Assembly: GCA_051453625.1 (NCBI GenBank)
Contig: JBOZIK010000001.1
Location: 214,135,726-214,199,725 of the forward strand
Direction: 5' to 3'
Length of the DNA: 64,000 bases
Source of the DNA: Welwitschia mirabilis
Taxonomy: Eukaryota; Gnetophyta; Gnetopsida; Welwitschiales
The notes beneath the pieces were generated by a model, which saw only the letters and a program-made list of their open reading frames with translations, made no database searches and had not been told where the DNA came from. The position numbers were made by a program, and so were the translations under genes. Each line of letters opens with the position of its first letter. The first letter of the stretch is position 1. Positions 12,470 through 26,380 of this stretch are shown here, one piece after another.

Positions 12470-13590
12470 TGCATATATTAAGATCTTACTTAATGGATTA
12501 GTCCTGTAGGCAATGGTACTTTTTGCAATTGAAAGTAATATTGAAACTATTATTAGATATACATTTATATGTAATACTAGTTTATATTTTTTTGAAGGAA
12601 TTCCACGTAGATAGCATGTGATTCATAAAGCCATATGACACTAGGATTCATGCAAACTTACAATGAGCAAGATGCACCATTTCATTTTCCCTCCTATCTC
12701 CATAGGGATTTCAACCCAAGATTGTGCATTTATATTTCTCTTAACCTTACCACCAGGATGAGTTATCTTGAAAAATACTAATTCATATCAAATATCAGAA
12801 GCTTAATAATTAAATTGATTCTAATAAAGTACATTACTAACTCATTAGTTACTATATGATATAACACATGTAAGATTATTTCTTAATATTATTTATATTA
12901 ATGAAAATACTAAATTTAATATTTAAAACTTAGACATACAACAAGAAATTTTAAAAAATATGATTATGTTATCATAATGCAAAATAGTTTCTTAGGCCTA
13001 ATGGTTATCTACAAAATATGATGGTTGAGGCTTTTGTAAAAAGGATTTATCAAAATTTTTAATCACATAAAGAACTTTGGTAGATGGAAATTTGATGAAG
13101 TATGTAAAATACATTTGTATGATTTAACTTCCCTTAATGTAGTATTACATCAATCTTTTTTCTTTCATCATCTCTTAACTTCAAAATTTGGATGGGGAAA
13201 AAAGAAAAAGAAAAAGAAAAACAGACATGTAGATCTTGCGTGAGTACTTGAGAGATGCAAAATTAAACTTGTAGTGGTTAACTATTTTGATTTATTATTA
13301 GTTTAGTTCTAAGAAGAATATTAATTTGAAATATTTTAAAGGAAACATGTAGTTAATGGTCATGGTAAATAGAAGATAAAATGCATTTTGATTATACTAG
13401 TAATAGTAAGTAATTGCAAAAGTAAATTATAATACTAAAATACAATAATAAAATTATGTATCACTATGACATAAATTGCCTTTTATGTTTTAATCTTAGC
13501 TATTTAGAGAAGACATAGATATGTATAGTTTAAAAAGATCATAGATCACTAGCTATGATCACACAATAGGATCTTCCTAAATTGTATAGT
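12470..13590. other. AT-rich interval, nothing recognised
   Basis: No domain, long open frame or structured repeat was seen. An A/G-rich run occurs at 13198-13222. It may be the upstream body of the LINE relic that follows, but this cannot be read. Confidence 0.45.
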
Positions 13591-13599
13591 TAGTGATAT

Positions 13600-13990
13600 T
13601 TATAGATCTCTTATTCTAAATATTATCTTTTACAAGCTAATTGATCAAAAATGGAATTTTCCTAAGAATGATACTTTTTCATTAAAGGAAATCTATGAAT
13701 TATGGAAGATTATTACACCATTTAAAGTGGCTACTTTTGCCTCTAGTTTATGTTCTTCTAAGGTCCTCTCCTTAGCCCTCACTTGATTCCTCTTAGCATA
13801 GAACTCTCTTAGCTTCTCTTATTATACTATGAAAAAAGCTTTTAAGCATTTGTTTTGGAATTGTAAGATTGTAACATGTACCTAGGAGTGGTTAAAAAGA
13901 GGTTTTAGAAGGAAATTGATTATAATTAAATTAGTAATTTTTTTATATTGAATAGTTTAACTTCATTAGAGTTTTATTCTTAAAAGATGA
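13600..13990 (+). pseudogene. LINE 3' end remnant (zf-RVT-like region)
   Basis: In plus-strand frames the sequence reads FSLKEIYELWKIITPFKVATF and, after stops and shifts, KAFKHLFWNCKIVTC followed by EWLKRGF. These match the zinc-binding zf-RVT region at the end of plant LINE ORF2 proteins (F.....Y..L, then W....P.K...F, then E...HLF..C......W). Stops break every frame. The match is short and divergent, so confidence is moderate. Confidence 0.5.
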
Positions 13991-16570
13991 TATAAGAACT
14001 ATGCTTTATAATTTGCAGCTAGAAGTTGTAACATGTTGGAGCTTTCTCTAATGAAACTACTGAGTTCTTCATTTAAAGAGAAATTTTTAGCTCTTTCCCA
14101 TCTCTTTCTTTTATTTCATTTTTCTTATTATAGACATGCTCTTTAGGCCTTTGAAATGTGTGATAGTTGATTAAGCAAAATAAGATATGGTATGTCCATT
14201 CATTCTTATATCATTCACATGTATGATCTTTTTTAGTTTTGAAAGGATAAAAAATTTGATTTTTTTATACTTGAAAAATAACTTAGTCCAAAATCACTCT
14301 TTTTCTATTTCTTGTTTTTATCTATCTCTTCACTTAATGTCTTTGTATCTTTTCCTCTTTTTTTTTTAATGTTACGTTTTTTTATTGGTCTCTTTTTTGT
14401 AATGTTATGTCCTCTTCATCACATATTTAAGTAATTTTGCTATGTGTTTTACATTTTTTTTCTTGACATTAGATCTTTAACATGGTTTGTTTTAATACAT
14501 TACAAATAAAATTAGAGTAAAAATAAACTTTCTAGATTATAATGATAGTGTAACATACAACTTAATTAAACCCTTAGCATATGTATACTTTAAGTTTTAA
14601 CTAATTAATAAAGAAACCATTCAATTATAGGAATTAATCTGAACCCTTACAAAATCATAAGAATTAAGAAAGAGCACTACTACCTCCTTAAAAAATAATG
14701 GATTGATCAAGAGGTATGACATATTCCTACTAAATATATTATATATTAAAATTACTATTTAATTATTACCTGAGTAAACTTTTATAATAATCAGAAATCC
14801 AAAGACATGTTTTTAATGATTATTCTACATTAATTTACATTAAAAAACATAGCATAAGAATCCAAATACACATTAAAATTATAATTAAAAATTTCAACTA
14901 TTACTTTCAATAATCATTATAGCATAAGAACTATAATAATTATAAGAAAACAACTATAATCTCATACTTAAGAAGAAATGATGTTAGCATAGTGATTACA
15001 TTGTGATATTGGTATAATAATGTAGGCTTGAGCTTTTAATAAAGACTTATGATTTTGATATCTAGGGGATTACCTTAGAGTTTATAAATTGAAATATATA
15101 CAATAATAAATTATGAGCAAATAGCAGTAGTTAATACACAAACATAAAATATAGGTAACTAATGATACCTAAGAAAGCATTTTTGCATAATATTCAAATA
15201 ATAAAATATTATAAACGTTACCATAAACCTTAATAATATAAATCACACTTCATGTTATTATATCCATTAATCATGCTCTATGCATCATGGGGTAGACCAT
15301 TCTCACCAAAACATTACTAAGGCCAATGGTTCATAGAGAAACACATGCCATTATTAAAATGTGTATATTCATCATATTATTATTGAAATTATATCAAATT
15401 TAAAATTTCCATTGATAAGGCTTTACATACCATGTGGAAGATCATCTACACTCACATCATCACACAAGCCAATGGTGGGCAAATTTTTAATGATATTCAA
15501 ATCATGGAAAAACTTTAAACCTTTTAAATAATAATATTTCTATAATAATGAGATTAAAAGAAATAGAAATGAAAATTTAAAATAACTCAAAACATAAATA
15601 GCAAGAGGGAAATATATACCCTAGAAGTTTAGTACAATGGATATTTAGGTGTTACAGTGTTGACTATAAAAAATGTTTAGACTAGGTTGCAATAATAAAT
15701 GATTTTCATAGGACATTTATTTAAAGAAAAGTGCACCCTGACATTTTAACAATAATTATACATCATGGCCTCTTTAGAACCTCCATCCATATACTTATAG
15801 CCATTCAACATCAAATAATTATAATTGTAAACTTAAAATAAACTAACATTATATTATGATGATATTAACTTAAAATAAAATTTACATATAAATAACAATT
15901 ATGATAGCCCTATATTCATATCAATTCTATGAAAAATTTAAGGATTTTTTTTTGTAACATAATAAAATTACATCCTTTATTTCTTGGAATGAAATCAATG
16001 TAGAAGAAAGACTATTTTGAGCATTTTGCAAGAACAAATGATAGTAATTCTTTTTATGATGTTGTACTTAATGATTTTTTTAAATCTTTATTTAAGGAAA
16101 TAGTCTCTAGAAAAGGAAATATCTTTGAGTAAAGATTTAAGCAAATTATCAAGTTATTTTAAAAAATATGTCTCAGTATTTTTTATTATATTCTATAGCT
16201 ATCTTCCCTAAACAAAACATTTTACAATTTTACAAAATGCAATTTTTAAATAAATGGGAATAGGGTTGTGCATGCTTAATATTTTTTAAAATTTTTTCTA
16301 TTATTGCATATTTCTAAATCCATTTATGGTGACTGCTACTTTAATAATTGAAGTTATTAATCATGTTCATGTTGTTCTTATTATTCATAAATGGATATCA
16401 AATTTCAATCTAAATTTAGTTAAGTATAACAAATTCATTATTAGCTCAAACTAGAAAATCTTCCACTCATTCTTCAAATGGGTGAATGAGATATTAATGC
16501 TAGTATGGATTTGTTCATATGTCATCAAGTATTTCATTAGATAATAACACTCATCATTTATGTTACTTTA
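13991..16570. other. AT-rich interval, nothing recognised
   Basis: Neither strand gives a recognisable domain. Short open frames near 14187-14369 are low-complexity and phenylalanine/leucine-rich, typical of T-rich DNA. Confidence 0.5.
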
Positions 16571-16576
16571 TAGATA

Positions 16577-19500
16577 GTAATTTGTAGCAGAAAAAGAAAG
16601 AATTGAAGCTTAGGATGGGTAATACAACTTATGTTTAAAAAACTATATATTATAATATGGTAACGTGTTATAGCTATTAGGGCTAAGAGAGGCATATGAT
16701 TATGATTTTTTAATACTCAATCTTATGTAAGAAGGAAAATGTTATTTCTTTTTTAGCACTAAATCCCTTTTTCTCATCTTTTAATAGTGAATCAAATCCT
16801 TTTTAATCAAGTAGCATAAAACTTTTCTAACTTCAAAAGGAAAAAGAGCACTTAAAAGATCCATGATTTCTCAAATTCTTGTTTTATTGATTCAAATATA
16901 GATGTAGAATGATGTTGATTTTAGTATACCCTTCTTGAATAATAGGTTTTCTCCTATTAGGGATATGAATATGAATTTGAGAAGGGTTATGAATTAGGAT
17001 AGGATGTTATCTCTCCTTATAAAATGTTAGTTCTTTCATGAAATTTTTAAAGCCTTACAAATAATCTATAAGCTAATATTACTATTGATTTCCTTTTAAA
17101 TAAGTAATTTATTCCTCATTTTAGCTTACTAATTTTAATAAATGAGAAATGGGATGGAAATATTTTTAATTCTAAATGTATTTATTATGGAAAATTTCTT
17201 TGGACTACTTTCAAGAGTGATTCTATAATTTTTGAAATTTTTAACATTTATGATCCTAACAAATATTAAGAAAGATTTGAGAAAATATTCTCTTTTTTCT
17301 AAATGTTCATTAAAAGTATTGATATCAATTTTAATATGATGAAAAATAATAGTAATAACATACGTAATCATGATTCTCAAATCTCTTATTAAGAAAAAGT
17401 TCACTAGTACAATTTTAAGGTAAATATATCTCTCAAATGCTACTTTAAATTTTCTTTTATTCCTTCCCCCTCATTAACCGCCCCTTCCCACTCCATCCCT
17501 CAAAACCAAGTAATCAAATGAGGATTATTTTACTTAGTATAAATACCATAGAAAATTAAAGCATATTTTTTGTAGATTAGATAGGTCTTATCTTTCTAAT
17601 TCATAACTTTAAACTATTAAAAGAAAATTTAGATATATTTAGATGCTACTCTTTTTTTTATCATTTTTCTATTATCATATGTGTGTTTTTTTTATTATGT
17701 TCTCTAATATTTGGAAATACAAATTTTTTATATAAATAAGAAAATATTTGTTGGTATGACAAGTAGTAACATTCTTAAAAAATTATGGAATGTAGAACTA
17801 ATACACATACAAAACAAAGGTTAGATTGAATTATGACATAGAAATCCTTATAGGCTTAAAAAATATTCTTAATTATTTAATAAGAAGAGAGCATTAAATT
17901 AAAGCTAGATTAGTAGAAATTATCAAACCAAAGTAATAACATCAAGGTTGTAATTTTTTAATGCTTGAGCATGAGAATTATTAATAAGACCTTGTTTTAT
18001 TAAGTAATGATAATGTATTATTGAACCCAAAATCTCTCTTTATCAAATTTACATCTCTTGGATTAAGATTAAAAGTAAATCATGTAAGAAATTTTATACA
18101 TTCCCGAAAGAAAATAGCCATTTATATAAGTTTTAAAATTTAAAATTTTATGGTTCTATTATTGAATATCCTATATCCATCAATAGTTCTTTAGCTATTT
18201 ACTTTTTTTCTTTTTTTTTATTATAAAGCATTTTTATAAGGAGTAGGTTAAAGTTGTTAATGGACATCTTCTTTGAGTTATGAAGAAGGGTCGACTTATT
18301 ATTATTAAATAAAAGCTCACTCTTAAATAACTAAAAGATGTAACTTTTAGTTTGACAAATGGAAAATCCCTTAGTTTTGATGGTTTCCTATGAAAATCCA
18401 TAAAAAATAGTAGGATGTTACTGGCAAAGATATTTTATATGTTCTTTTAGGAAGCTATTTATCAATAGTATCTTACAAATAAAATTGATAAAGATGTCAT
18501 TTAATGTTTTCCTAAATTAAATGATCTTTAATTTGTTAAAAATTAAATGTTCATCACACTCTTAAATAATACTCATAAAATTCTAGTGACTTGCTTGAAC
18601 ACTTCATAATATTATTGAACACATTATTGAATTTTAATGATGTGGCTTTGTTAAAAAATGTGTATTATTCATAATGTAATTTCATCTTGGTAGTGTCTTA
18701 AATAGGATAATGTTGCCAACCAAGATATGGTTTTCTATTAAGCTTAAGTATGCTAAATCTTATTGTAGAATTGAATTGCATTTAATTATTTCTTATCTTC
18801 AAAACTTAGCTTTAATGAGTACTTTATGCATATAATGCACACATTACTTATTAATGTTAGTGATCATATTACCTAAATAGTAGTTTGAGTTGGTTCTTTT
18901 CTCTCTACAAATCAATTAAATAAGCTTGTCCTTTAGTTCATTATTTATTTCTTATTATAGAATATTTCTTTTCATATACATTTTATCAATATCTACAATG
19001 TAATCTTATCAAAGGAGTTTCTTTAGTAATAAATTCCTCAAGTACTTAATATTTACTTTGTATTTAATTATTTTTAATGTTTAGTAATAACACTTGGTAC
19101 ATTAAAAATTCATTAATCTATGTTGATAAATGTTTTAAGCATTCTAGTTATAACATAAACATAACAGAAAGAGGTTTTATTTAATGTAACAATAATGAGA
19201 AAATTAGGCTTTCTAGAAGAATTGATAAATTTTAGATAAAAACACAATTTTTGAGCTGTTACAAAAATTCCATTTTCTTTTAAATAGAATAGTAAGGAGA
19301 TATGAAACTATGCTATTATTAAATTAGGGGAAAATTTGAGTAAGTGAAAAGATAAGAAAATTATAGTCACAATGAAAAAATAAATTAACTTTTTTAGCGT
19401 TTTTCAATAATTTGGAACTCATTATAAAAGGTTTTTCTAAAGTTTCTTAGGAAATTTACACTTTAAATAAATAAGACCAAATGCTTTGCCTTGTTACTTA

Positions 19501-20218
19501 TCAAAAGTAAGGGATTTATTTATGCTCTAAATCAATAGCTAATAATTTAGATGGTAATAATGAATTATACATTATTTTTAAAATAATAAAAATATAAGAA
19601 TTTAAGAAATTTGTATGGTAATAATGATTAGAACATTCTAGAGTTTTGTCAATGATTGTTAGAAATATGAGTGCACTGAAATTTTAGAACCAATACTTTA
19701 ACAATTAACGCATTAAAGGTTTTCATTTAATAAAGGTAGACAAGCTCTGTATTCACCCAGATTGTGTTTGGCTTAGATAAAAGTTACATATTATATGGTT
19801 TCTTATCTTTTCTTGCATGGAGAATGATTAACTGTAATAGAAGTACTTAATATTTATGGTCTTAATAAAATTATTTAAAAAATTAGAATCTTATAGATGA
19901 AATAATTTATAAAAATAATAAATAGATACCTTTAGATAGATAAAAGACTTATTTTACTTGTCATGAAGAAGATCACCTATGATTTTCATTTTTTACTATT
20001 TTATATAAACATCATTAGGTGGCATTTATACTAGTTTACCATTCAAGTAACTTAAAAATGTACATTAAAGACATGCTAAAAAGAGGTTACTAGAGCTAGT
20101 AGCAAAAATTATATATAAAGAAAATATTATACCCTAACTATACCTAAGCATTTAGTATCCTAAGTGGCAAGGCTCGAGAATCAGGATACTGGATGTAAGA
20201 CATTAGAGACAATCTAAA
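16577..20218 (+). mobile_element. Dead LINE, copy 1 of a diverged duplicated pair
   Basis: The plus-strand order is endonuclease remnant (about 17150-17500), linker, reverse transcriptase (about 18330-19150) and RT thumb region (about 19200-19500). Readable blocks include FEIFNIYDPNKY (endonuclease), LTNGKSLSFDGFL (RT), EHIIEF (palm), IKLKYAKSYCRIELHLII (motif A) and FSNNTWYI (motif C, at 19080). The normal counterparts in plant L1-like elements are IKLDYAKAYDR and FADDTxF, so both catalytic aspartate sites are lost. Frames shift and stop often. The whole 3.6 kb matches 27588-31284 along its length. Confidence 0.85.
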
Positions 20219-22167
20219 TATTTAAATGGAAACACCAAATTGAAGGCATTAAAATTATTTAAGAAAATCTAAATAAAATATAAAATATTGAAGTGGCTCC
20301 TACTTTATGAAAGTAAGCTTTTGAAAATGTTAAACATTTTGATAGGTTCATCTATTTTTATGGTGTTTGATTCATCAAGGCTTGTTGATCTGTACTTATG
20401 TATAACATTTGAGATTTACTTGTTTAAAATGTTCTTTTAGTACTATGAAAGATTCCCTTGAGGATGTTTTTATTTCATTGTAGAGTTTCTCAACTTAATT
20501 TATCTTTAATCTTTAATCCCACATAAAATTTGGAAGCTTCATTATAATGTTATATTTTATCATCTTAAGCATGATTTTCATATTTCTATGATACAAAAAT
20601 ATAATATATTAGGGAATATAGTTTTTTCACTACAAGATTAAGACAAAAATCTTAATATAAATGGGAAATAAATAATATAGTAGTTATTATAGTTCTAAAC
20701 CTTTCTAACTATGGTTTTGCTTCCTATTTTTGTTGTGATATTTGTACTTTTTTTCTCTTAAACCATTTTAATATATATTAATGGAGTTATTCATTAGTCC
20801 ACTTATCCATACTAAACCTTTTTCCTTTTAATAAAATATTTTTTTGAGATTTAAACCATCCTTAATAATATAATAAGGATACTTACTAAATAACAAATAT
20901 ATTAGTAAACATATATTTAAAAATAATCTTTATATAAAATCTTCTTCCTTTATCTTGCACATTAGAAATTCGTTTATTTGAAATGTGACTTTAGATACCT
21001 TAGCTTAATTTTCTAAGTGATTTGTAATAGGATTACCATAACAAAATAGGAAAAATATCAATTTGTTTTTGTATTTTCAATCTTTGTATGAAGTTTATAA
21101 GATGAGATGCTTTAGGCTATTCTAAGATGTTAATGCAAAAATTTGTCTACATTTTGACTTCAACTGATGACACAGAGTAGAAACTATTCTAGAGGATTAA
21201 TGTTTGAATCTTTTGATACATGTTTAGGTGGAAACTAAATATCAACATTGCTTTATTTTTTCTCTATTGCTTTTTTTCTTTGCTTTCTATAGTTTCCATT
21301 AACTAGGTTTTTCTACCTCTCTTTGTTGTTTTTATGCTATGTGAAAGGTACATGTTGCTAAGATGAGGTCCTAAAAGATTTCTCTTTACCTCACTCTATA
21401 GCCTTTTGTGTGCATCTTCATTGCTTTAAAGAAATATCTATTTTCCCCTCATGTGGATTGAGATAAGGGCGTATTTGCAGGCTGTGGGAATGAAAAAAGA
21501 TTTAAGTCTTAAAACTTCTATGAGTAATGAAACTTTAAAGATATTATACCTTTTATAAAAATATCACTCTTCATGTACCAAGGCCCATAACTAACAGATC
21601 TTTTCAAAATGTGAAGAATGGATCCTCTCTATGAAGTCTAGGATTAACCCTTCCTACATAATATTTTAAAATCTTAATATGTCTATGTTTTGAATCGAAA
21701 AAAAATTACTTTCATATCTCTTATATTCTCATGAGAAAGTTTGAAGATATTAGAACTTATTAAATAGAAGTAAGAAAATATCAAAACATTTTTGAAAGAT
21801 TATCTTTGACATGCCTTTTCCTTTTGAAAAAATATCTCTTTATACCTTTCTTTCTTACATAAATTTTTCATTATCTCTTTTTATGATTCTTTTTTAAATC
21901 CTCATTGGATTCTTGTATGTTATATCACTTTGAATATTTCTATATTCTTTTTTCATTAGATTTTTCTAAAGATTCGTACACCACTCATATGTATTATTTT
22001 CATTTAAAACCATATACTAAATACCTAAGTAATGTTGAATAATAAATTATTACATAATAATTATGTGTACTCATTAAGATATTAATTATTCAAAAATCAT
22101 ATCTATTAATTACAATTATATCTTTACATGTTACTTTTGTTCTTGATTTTCTTTACCATTATTCTAA

Positions 22168-22190
22168 TTTTATTTATTTATTTATTTATT
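22168..22190. repeat. (TTTA)n microsatellite
   Basis: A short run of TTTA units, about five copies. Confidence 0.85.
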
Positions 22191-24828
22191 AACTTATTAG
22201 TTGTTTATTATCTATTGGAAAAATATCAGATTCAAAAACTCATAATATTGTTACAATATGTAGGATAAAAACTCATCCTATTCTTATATTAAAAAGAAAA
22301 CTTTTACCTCTTCATAAAATACTATGCATTAAATTTCTATTATTAAAATAAATTAATTTAATAAAAAAGAGGCATTATAGATGTCTCTTACGAACCTTTA
22401 TCCAGTTTGCTTTTATTTTGAATCTAAAATGAAATAATTTCCTCCATTTTTAGTTTATTCTTGCAAATCTATGTTACGAGGTCAAAAGTATCTATGTTAT
22501 TATTTTTGAATTAAATGAATATTTACACATAAAAGAAGATAAATTTTACTTCTATTTTTGCATCCATCTTTTTTTCCTCTCCTTATCTTATGCGTTTCAA
22601 AAAATGAATAAGACAACATTTATAGAGGATCCTTTTACATTTTGGCATATGGTCAAATCTTATGTGAAAGGAGTAGTAATTTCATTCCTAGTCTTGTGTC
22701 ATGAATGATTACAAATATAAATACAATTTTTTGTTCTAAGATCACATGAAAAACTATCATGTTTATGCTACTAACATAAGAAGTAGATGCATATTCTTTG
22801 CAAACACATATTAAAAAGCTTCAAGGGATAAAATAAAAAACCAATAGTTTTTATCAACTTTTATCATAACTTAGTGCTTATTTTAGATGAATAGGATACC
22901 ATTGTAAATTCATATCCAATTTTTTTAGACAACTAGTAATTGGAAGAAGCAAAAATTAATAGATGAGAGGATTACATCTTGTTTTTCTTTAAAAGATAAT
23001 GCTTATTATGTTTAATTAGTCTTAGAGGTCCATGATCAAGTTTGTAGCAATTAAAAAAGGAGATTTAAAGAAAATAGTAACAAATTGATTTCATTTATCA
23101 TGATCTCTATATTCAAGTTTTGCTTGATAAAGATTCAAGGGAGATTGTATAATCGATTAAATTAAAATTTTAGAAACTAAAGTATCCTAAATGTAAATAG
23201 GTAAGAAAAATGAATCCTAAAAGCAATGAAGCAAGTTTCTTAACTAATATTTCTTAACATCATGCTTGGGAAAAAAAACAAGATATTAATGAATATAATT
23301 TATAAGTTCATAGAATGTAACATAACACTTTATAGCGACATTTGAAAGTTCTACAACTCAAAAATTACTTTCATAGTTGAATTACATCCATAAAATGGCA
23401 AATCATTATAATAATTTTAAACAATATATAATTGAAGTCCACACAAATTACATTTGACAAAATTGGATAACTCTTAAAGCATCTCTTTCATACAATACTT
23501 AAAAATTTTCTTGCTCTCTTGTTTGTTCAAATACATGTGTAAGTAGAAATATACATCATGCAAGAAAAGCATTTGAAATGCTTGTGAAACATACAAAAAT
23601 GTATTAAAACACATATAAAGAAGTTTACAACACTATTGTGGATGTTGGCTTAGCATCTAAATTAGATTCAAGGGAAGAATAATGTAATTTTGAGATGAAT
23701 GTACTCCACTAGTGAATAAATATTAATGAATTTTTAATCCTTTCAAAGAAGTTTTAATAATTTCTAATGTGAGTAAGCTAAACCTATGTTACTCTTATTA
23801 TGAAATCTATGATTTTCAATAAGTAAACCAGGAAATGTGTTAGCATTGTTCTTGATTTACTTGAAAATTCTATACTCTCTTCTATTTTGGATACTTCTTT
23901 TAATATTTATCCTCCTTTATGATTTTTGTTTTTTGGTTTTTGAAAAAAAGAATGTAAACCAATTTTATAAGTGACTAGTTATAATAGTTAACAAACTTAA
24001 TACGCTTAAACTACATCTTTATCAATTTTGAACTATAATAGTGATGTGGGGGCTTCAAAACCTTATTATTAGCGAGATGATTGCATAAAAGTGACAATTG
24101 AAATGGAAAATGAAAATATAGAATTAAGAACAAATAATAATATTCATATTCCCCTTGCAAAAAAGAATGTAGGTGATGACAACAACCTCTAAATGGAACT
24201 AGTTCTATAAGAATTTGACTTCAATGGAGGTGACAATGATTCATGAACCTTTAGGGACTAATTCAAAGTATCTTTTTCATCACTTGAAAAATATTTCTAA
24301 CACTAGTGCTATCATTAGATAAAATTTTTATGATGATGACATGTTATTAATATAGAAACATAGACCTTGATGTGATATGTGATTCATGTGGTACAATATA
24401 TATAGTAATTTCCTTTGTAAGGATATAAAAAAATAATCAATGTTTTAAGGGAAAAAATTAAGAGTAGATCAATATATTTCTTAATCCTTTCATGTGAAAT
24501 TTGAATGTTTATTTTTTTAAAATTTACTTAGACATCTTAAAGGATAGTGCTCTTGTGATCTTGTGGTTGTGAATTCAATTTTACAAAATATCTTTTAATA
24601 AAAAAAGGAAAAAAATTACCTAGTTTTTGAGATCTTATTTTATGGGTTGGAGTGTTGTCAAAAAATAAAGTTAATGCACAACAACAACAGAAAGAACAAC
24701 AAATCATGAAAATCTTTAAAAAAAAAAGGAAAAAAATTCCTAAAGACATGTAGATTTAATGGCAAAACCCTTAAATGAAAAGTGAAACATCCATAGGAAA
24801 GGAAGAAATCTAGTATCAGTTATGAAAT

Positions 24829-25040
24829 GAACATATTATCATATGATGTGCAAGGATTTAAGCCCTTTAAGAGGAGTAGGATAACATGGCTACACCCTTT
24901 AAATGTGATTAGGATTTTAAGACAGCTATCTAAACGAGCATACTACCATATACTATGCAAGGACCTAAGCCAACAAGCATATTGCCATATGATTTGCAAG
25001 GATCTAAGCCCTTTAAAGAGGATTAGGGTTTTAACCAAAG
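24829..25040. repeat. Imperfect triplicated CATATGAT-TGCAAGGATCTAAGCCC motif
   Basis: Three related units begin near 24830, 24938 and 24978. They share the pattern CATATTxCCATATGATxTGCAAGG followed by TAAGCCCTTTAA and GAGGATTAGG; the middle unit is shorter. An open frame of 111 codons crosses the region (24827-25162), and its repeated C-K-D-L-S words only reflect the DNA repeat. I do not consider it a gene. Confidence 0.65.
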
Positions 25041-25298
25041 CCAAACTTGAAACCCTACATCTCACCCTTCATTTAGTTACATATATAACCCCTCATGTAT
25101 TCATAGGCCTCATGCTATATTTTAGCTTTAATTACAACATGTTAATGAACTCCAATGGCTAATCTTCTTTTACAACATTATAAAATAAGATATATAAGAT
25201 TTAGCTTCAAACTCTAACACCTGTGTTGTAGGACATAATATTATCGTCTTTTAACAAAAAAGAATATTGAAAATGTTATCAAATATCCATTCATATAC

Positions 25299-25438
25299 AA
25301 TATTACCCAATACATGTCTTTGCTTTACCAACTGAGCTAAGGTTGACTACTATCTTATAGCTCAAAATAATATTACCCAATACATGCCTTTGCTTTACCA
25401 ACTGAGCTAAGGCTGACTACTATCTTATAGCTCAAAAT
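25299..25438 (-). repeat. Two tandem 70-bp units with a tRNA A-box-like sequence
   Basis: Two copies with a 70-base period differ at only two positions by eye. The reverse complement of each contains TTAGCTCAGTTGGTAAAGC, which fits the tRNA D-arm/A-box consensus TRGCNNAGTNGG. About 105 bases beyond the lower copy, in the same orientation, AGAGTTTGAAGC (around 25206-25218) is a poor match to a B-box (GTTCGAANC). This suggests a tRNA-derived SINE whose head was duplicated. There is no complete tRNA fold. Confidence 0.55.
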
Positions 25439-26240
25439 AATTAGTTAGAATTGAGGTATACTAAAATATGAAATGCCCAAGAATAAAATAATGCCTTACA
25501 TTGATATAGAACACTAATCCATGTTGCAAATAAAGGGTAAACTTCTTGATGTTATGAAAGGGTGGTTGAAATTTCCCAACACATCCACAAACCTACGAAT
25601 GTGTAGACTAGGCTAGAAGTGTCTTTCTACAAAGAGTAAGTATGAAGTTGAAGCACTCACTACTAGAAAATGCATTCTCCCTTGGAGGATTACCCTACCA
25701 CATGAAATCATAGACGAATACAAGATTCGAGGGTCTCGCAGTCTCTGGATCAATGATGATGTCCAACACAACCCGCTCCACCCTTTTGGTCATTATTTGT
25801 TCTTTTGGCATTTCACCTGGCATTTCACCCTATGCACTGACTTTTTAACTTGTTTTCTATATGCTTGCAATCTATTCTGAGCCGGGGTCTTGTCAACTCT
25901 CAAGTTTTTTATAATAACTATCAAAGGACCTACAAATTATTCAAATTATAAGCTAATTAGGGACCCAATTATTCACCTAGAATTATGGTCACATATACAT
26001 ATACATTTATCAATCAATATTTATGGTCTTGATAATTATGATAAATAAAATGAAGATAACATTAAGTTAACACCTTAGAGAATAATGTTTGATGACAGTA
26101 CCATGTACTGGACTGACAAAATGTTGGTTCAGTGCTCTTTTATGGCAAGGAATAGGATATTCCTGCAACTCCATTACGCCATAACACTCACGCTCGACGC
26201 AGACGTCATTTTTTATCAAAGAAAACTTCATCTTCTTCAC

Positions 26241-26248
26241 TATAAATA
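26241..26248 (+). promoter_or_regulatory. TATA box, copy 1
   Basis: CACTATAAATAGG is an excellent plant TATA-box context. It is conserved in the second copy at 31513-31520, while the flanking sequence differs at scattered sites. A transcript would begin around 26272-26280. Confidence 0.6.
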
Positions 26249-26380
26249 GGCTTGCTTGCCTTCTATTTGGCTCACAGGTTACTCCTTTATTTCCTGATTT
26301 TGTGATACGCTTTGCTGCTATTTTCAGGCTCAGCGCAGGCGCAGGTCTTGAAGAATCATCGTATATGAGCTACTAAAGGA

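Larger units (their letters stand above)
20219..26009. other. 5.8 kb interval present in block 1 but absent from block 2 of the duplication
   Basis: The LINE end and the TATA-box unit are adjacent at 31284/31290 but lie 5.8 kb apart here. Similar short sequences flank the interval: CAATCTAAATATTTAAATGG near 20211 and CAATCAATATTTATGG near 26011. They could be a diverged target-site duplication of roughly 12-16 bases, which would make this an insertion. Inside I see no retrotransposon protein, only AT-rich DNA with the two tandem repeats listed separately. The alternative is a deletion in block 2. Confidence 0.55.

Noticed and set aside
24827-25162. 111-codon open frame as a gene
   Set aside because: The frame follows an imperfect DNA repeat; its repeated C-K-D-L-S words come from the repeat and there is no domain or codon bias.
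25299-25438. Functional tRNA gene
   Set aside because: Only the D-arm/A-box portion matches; no anticodon arm, T-arm or acceptor stem can be folded.
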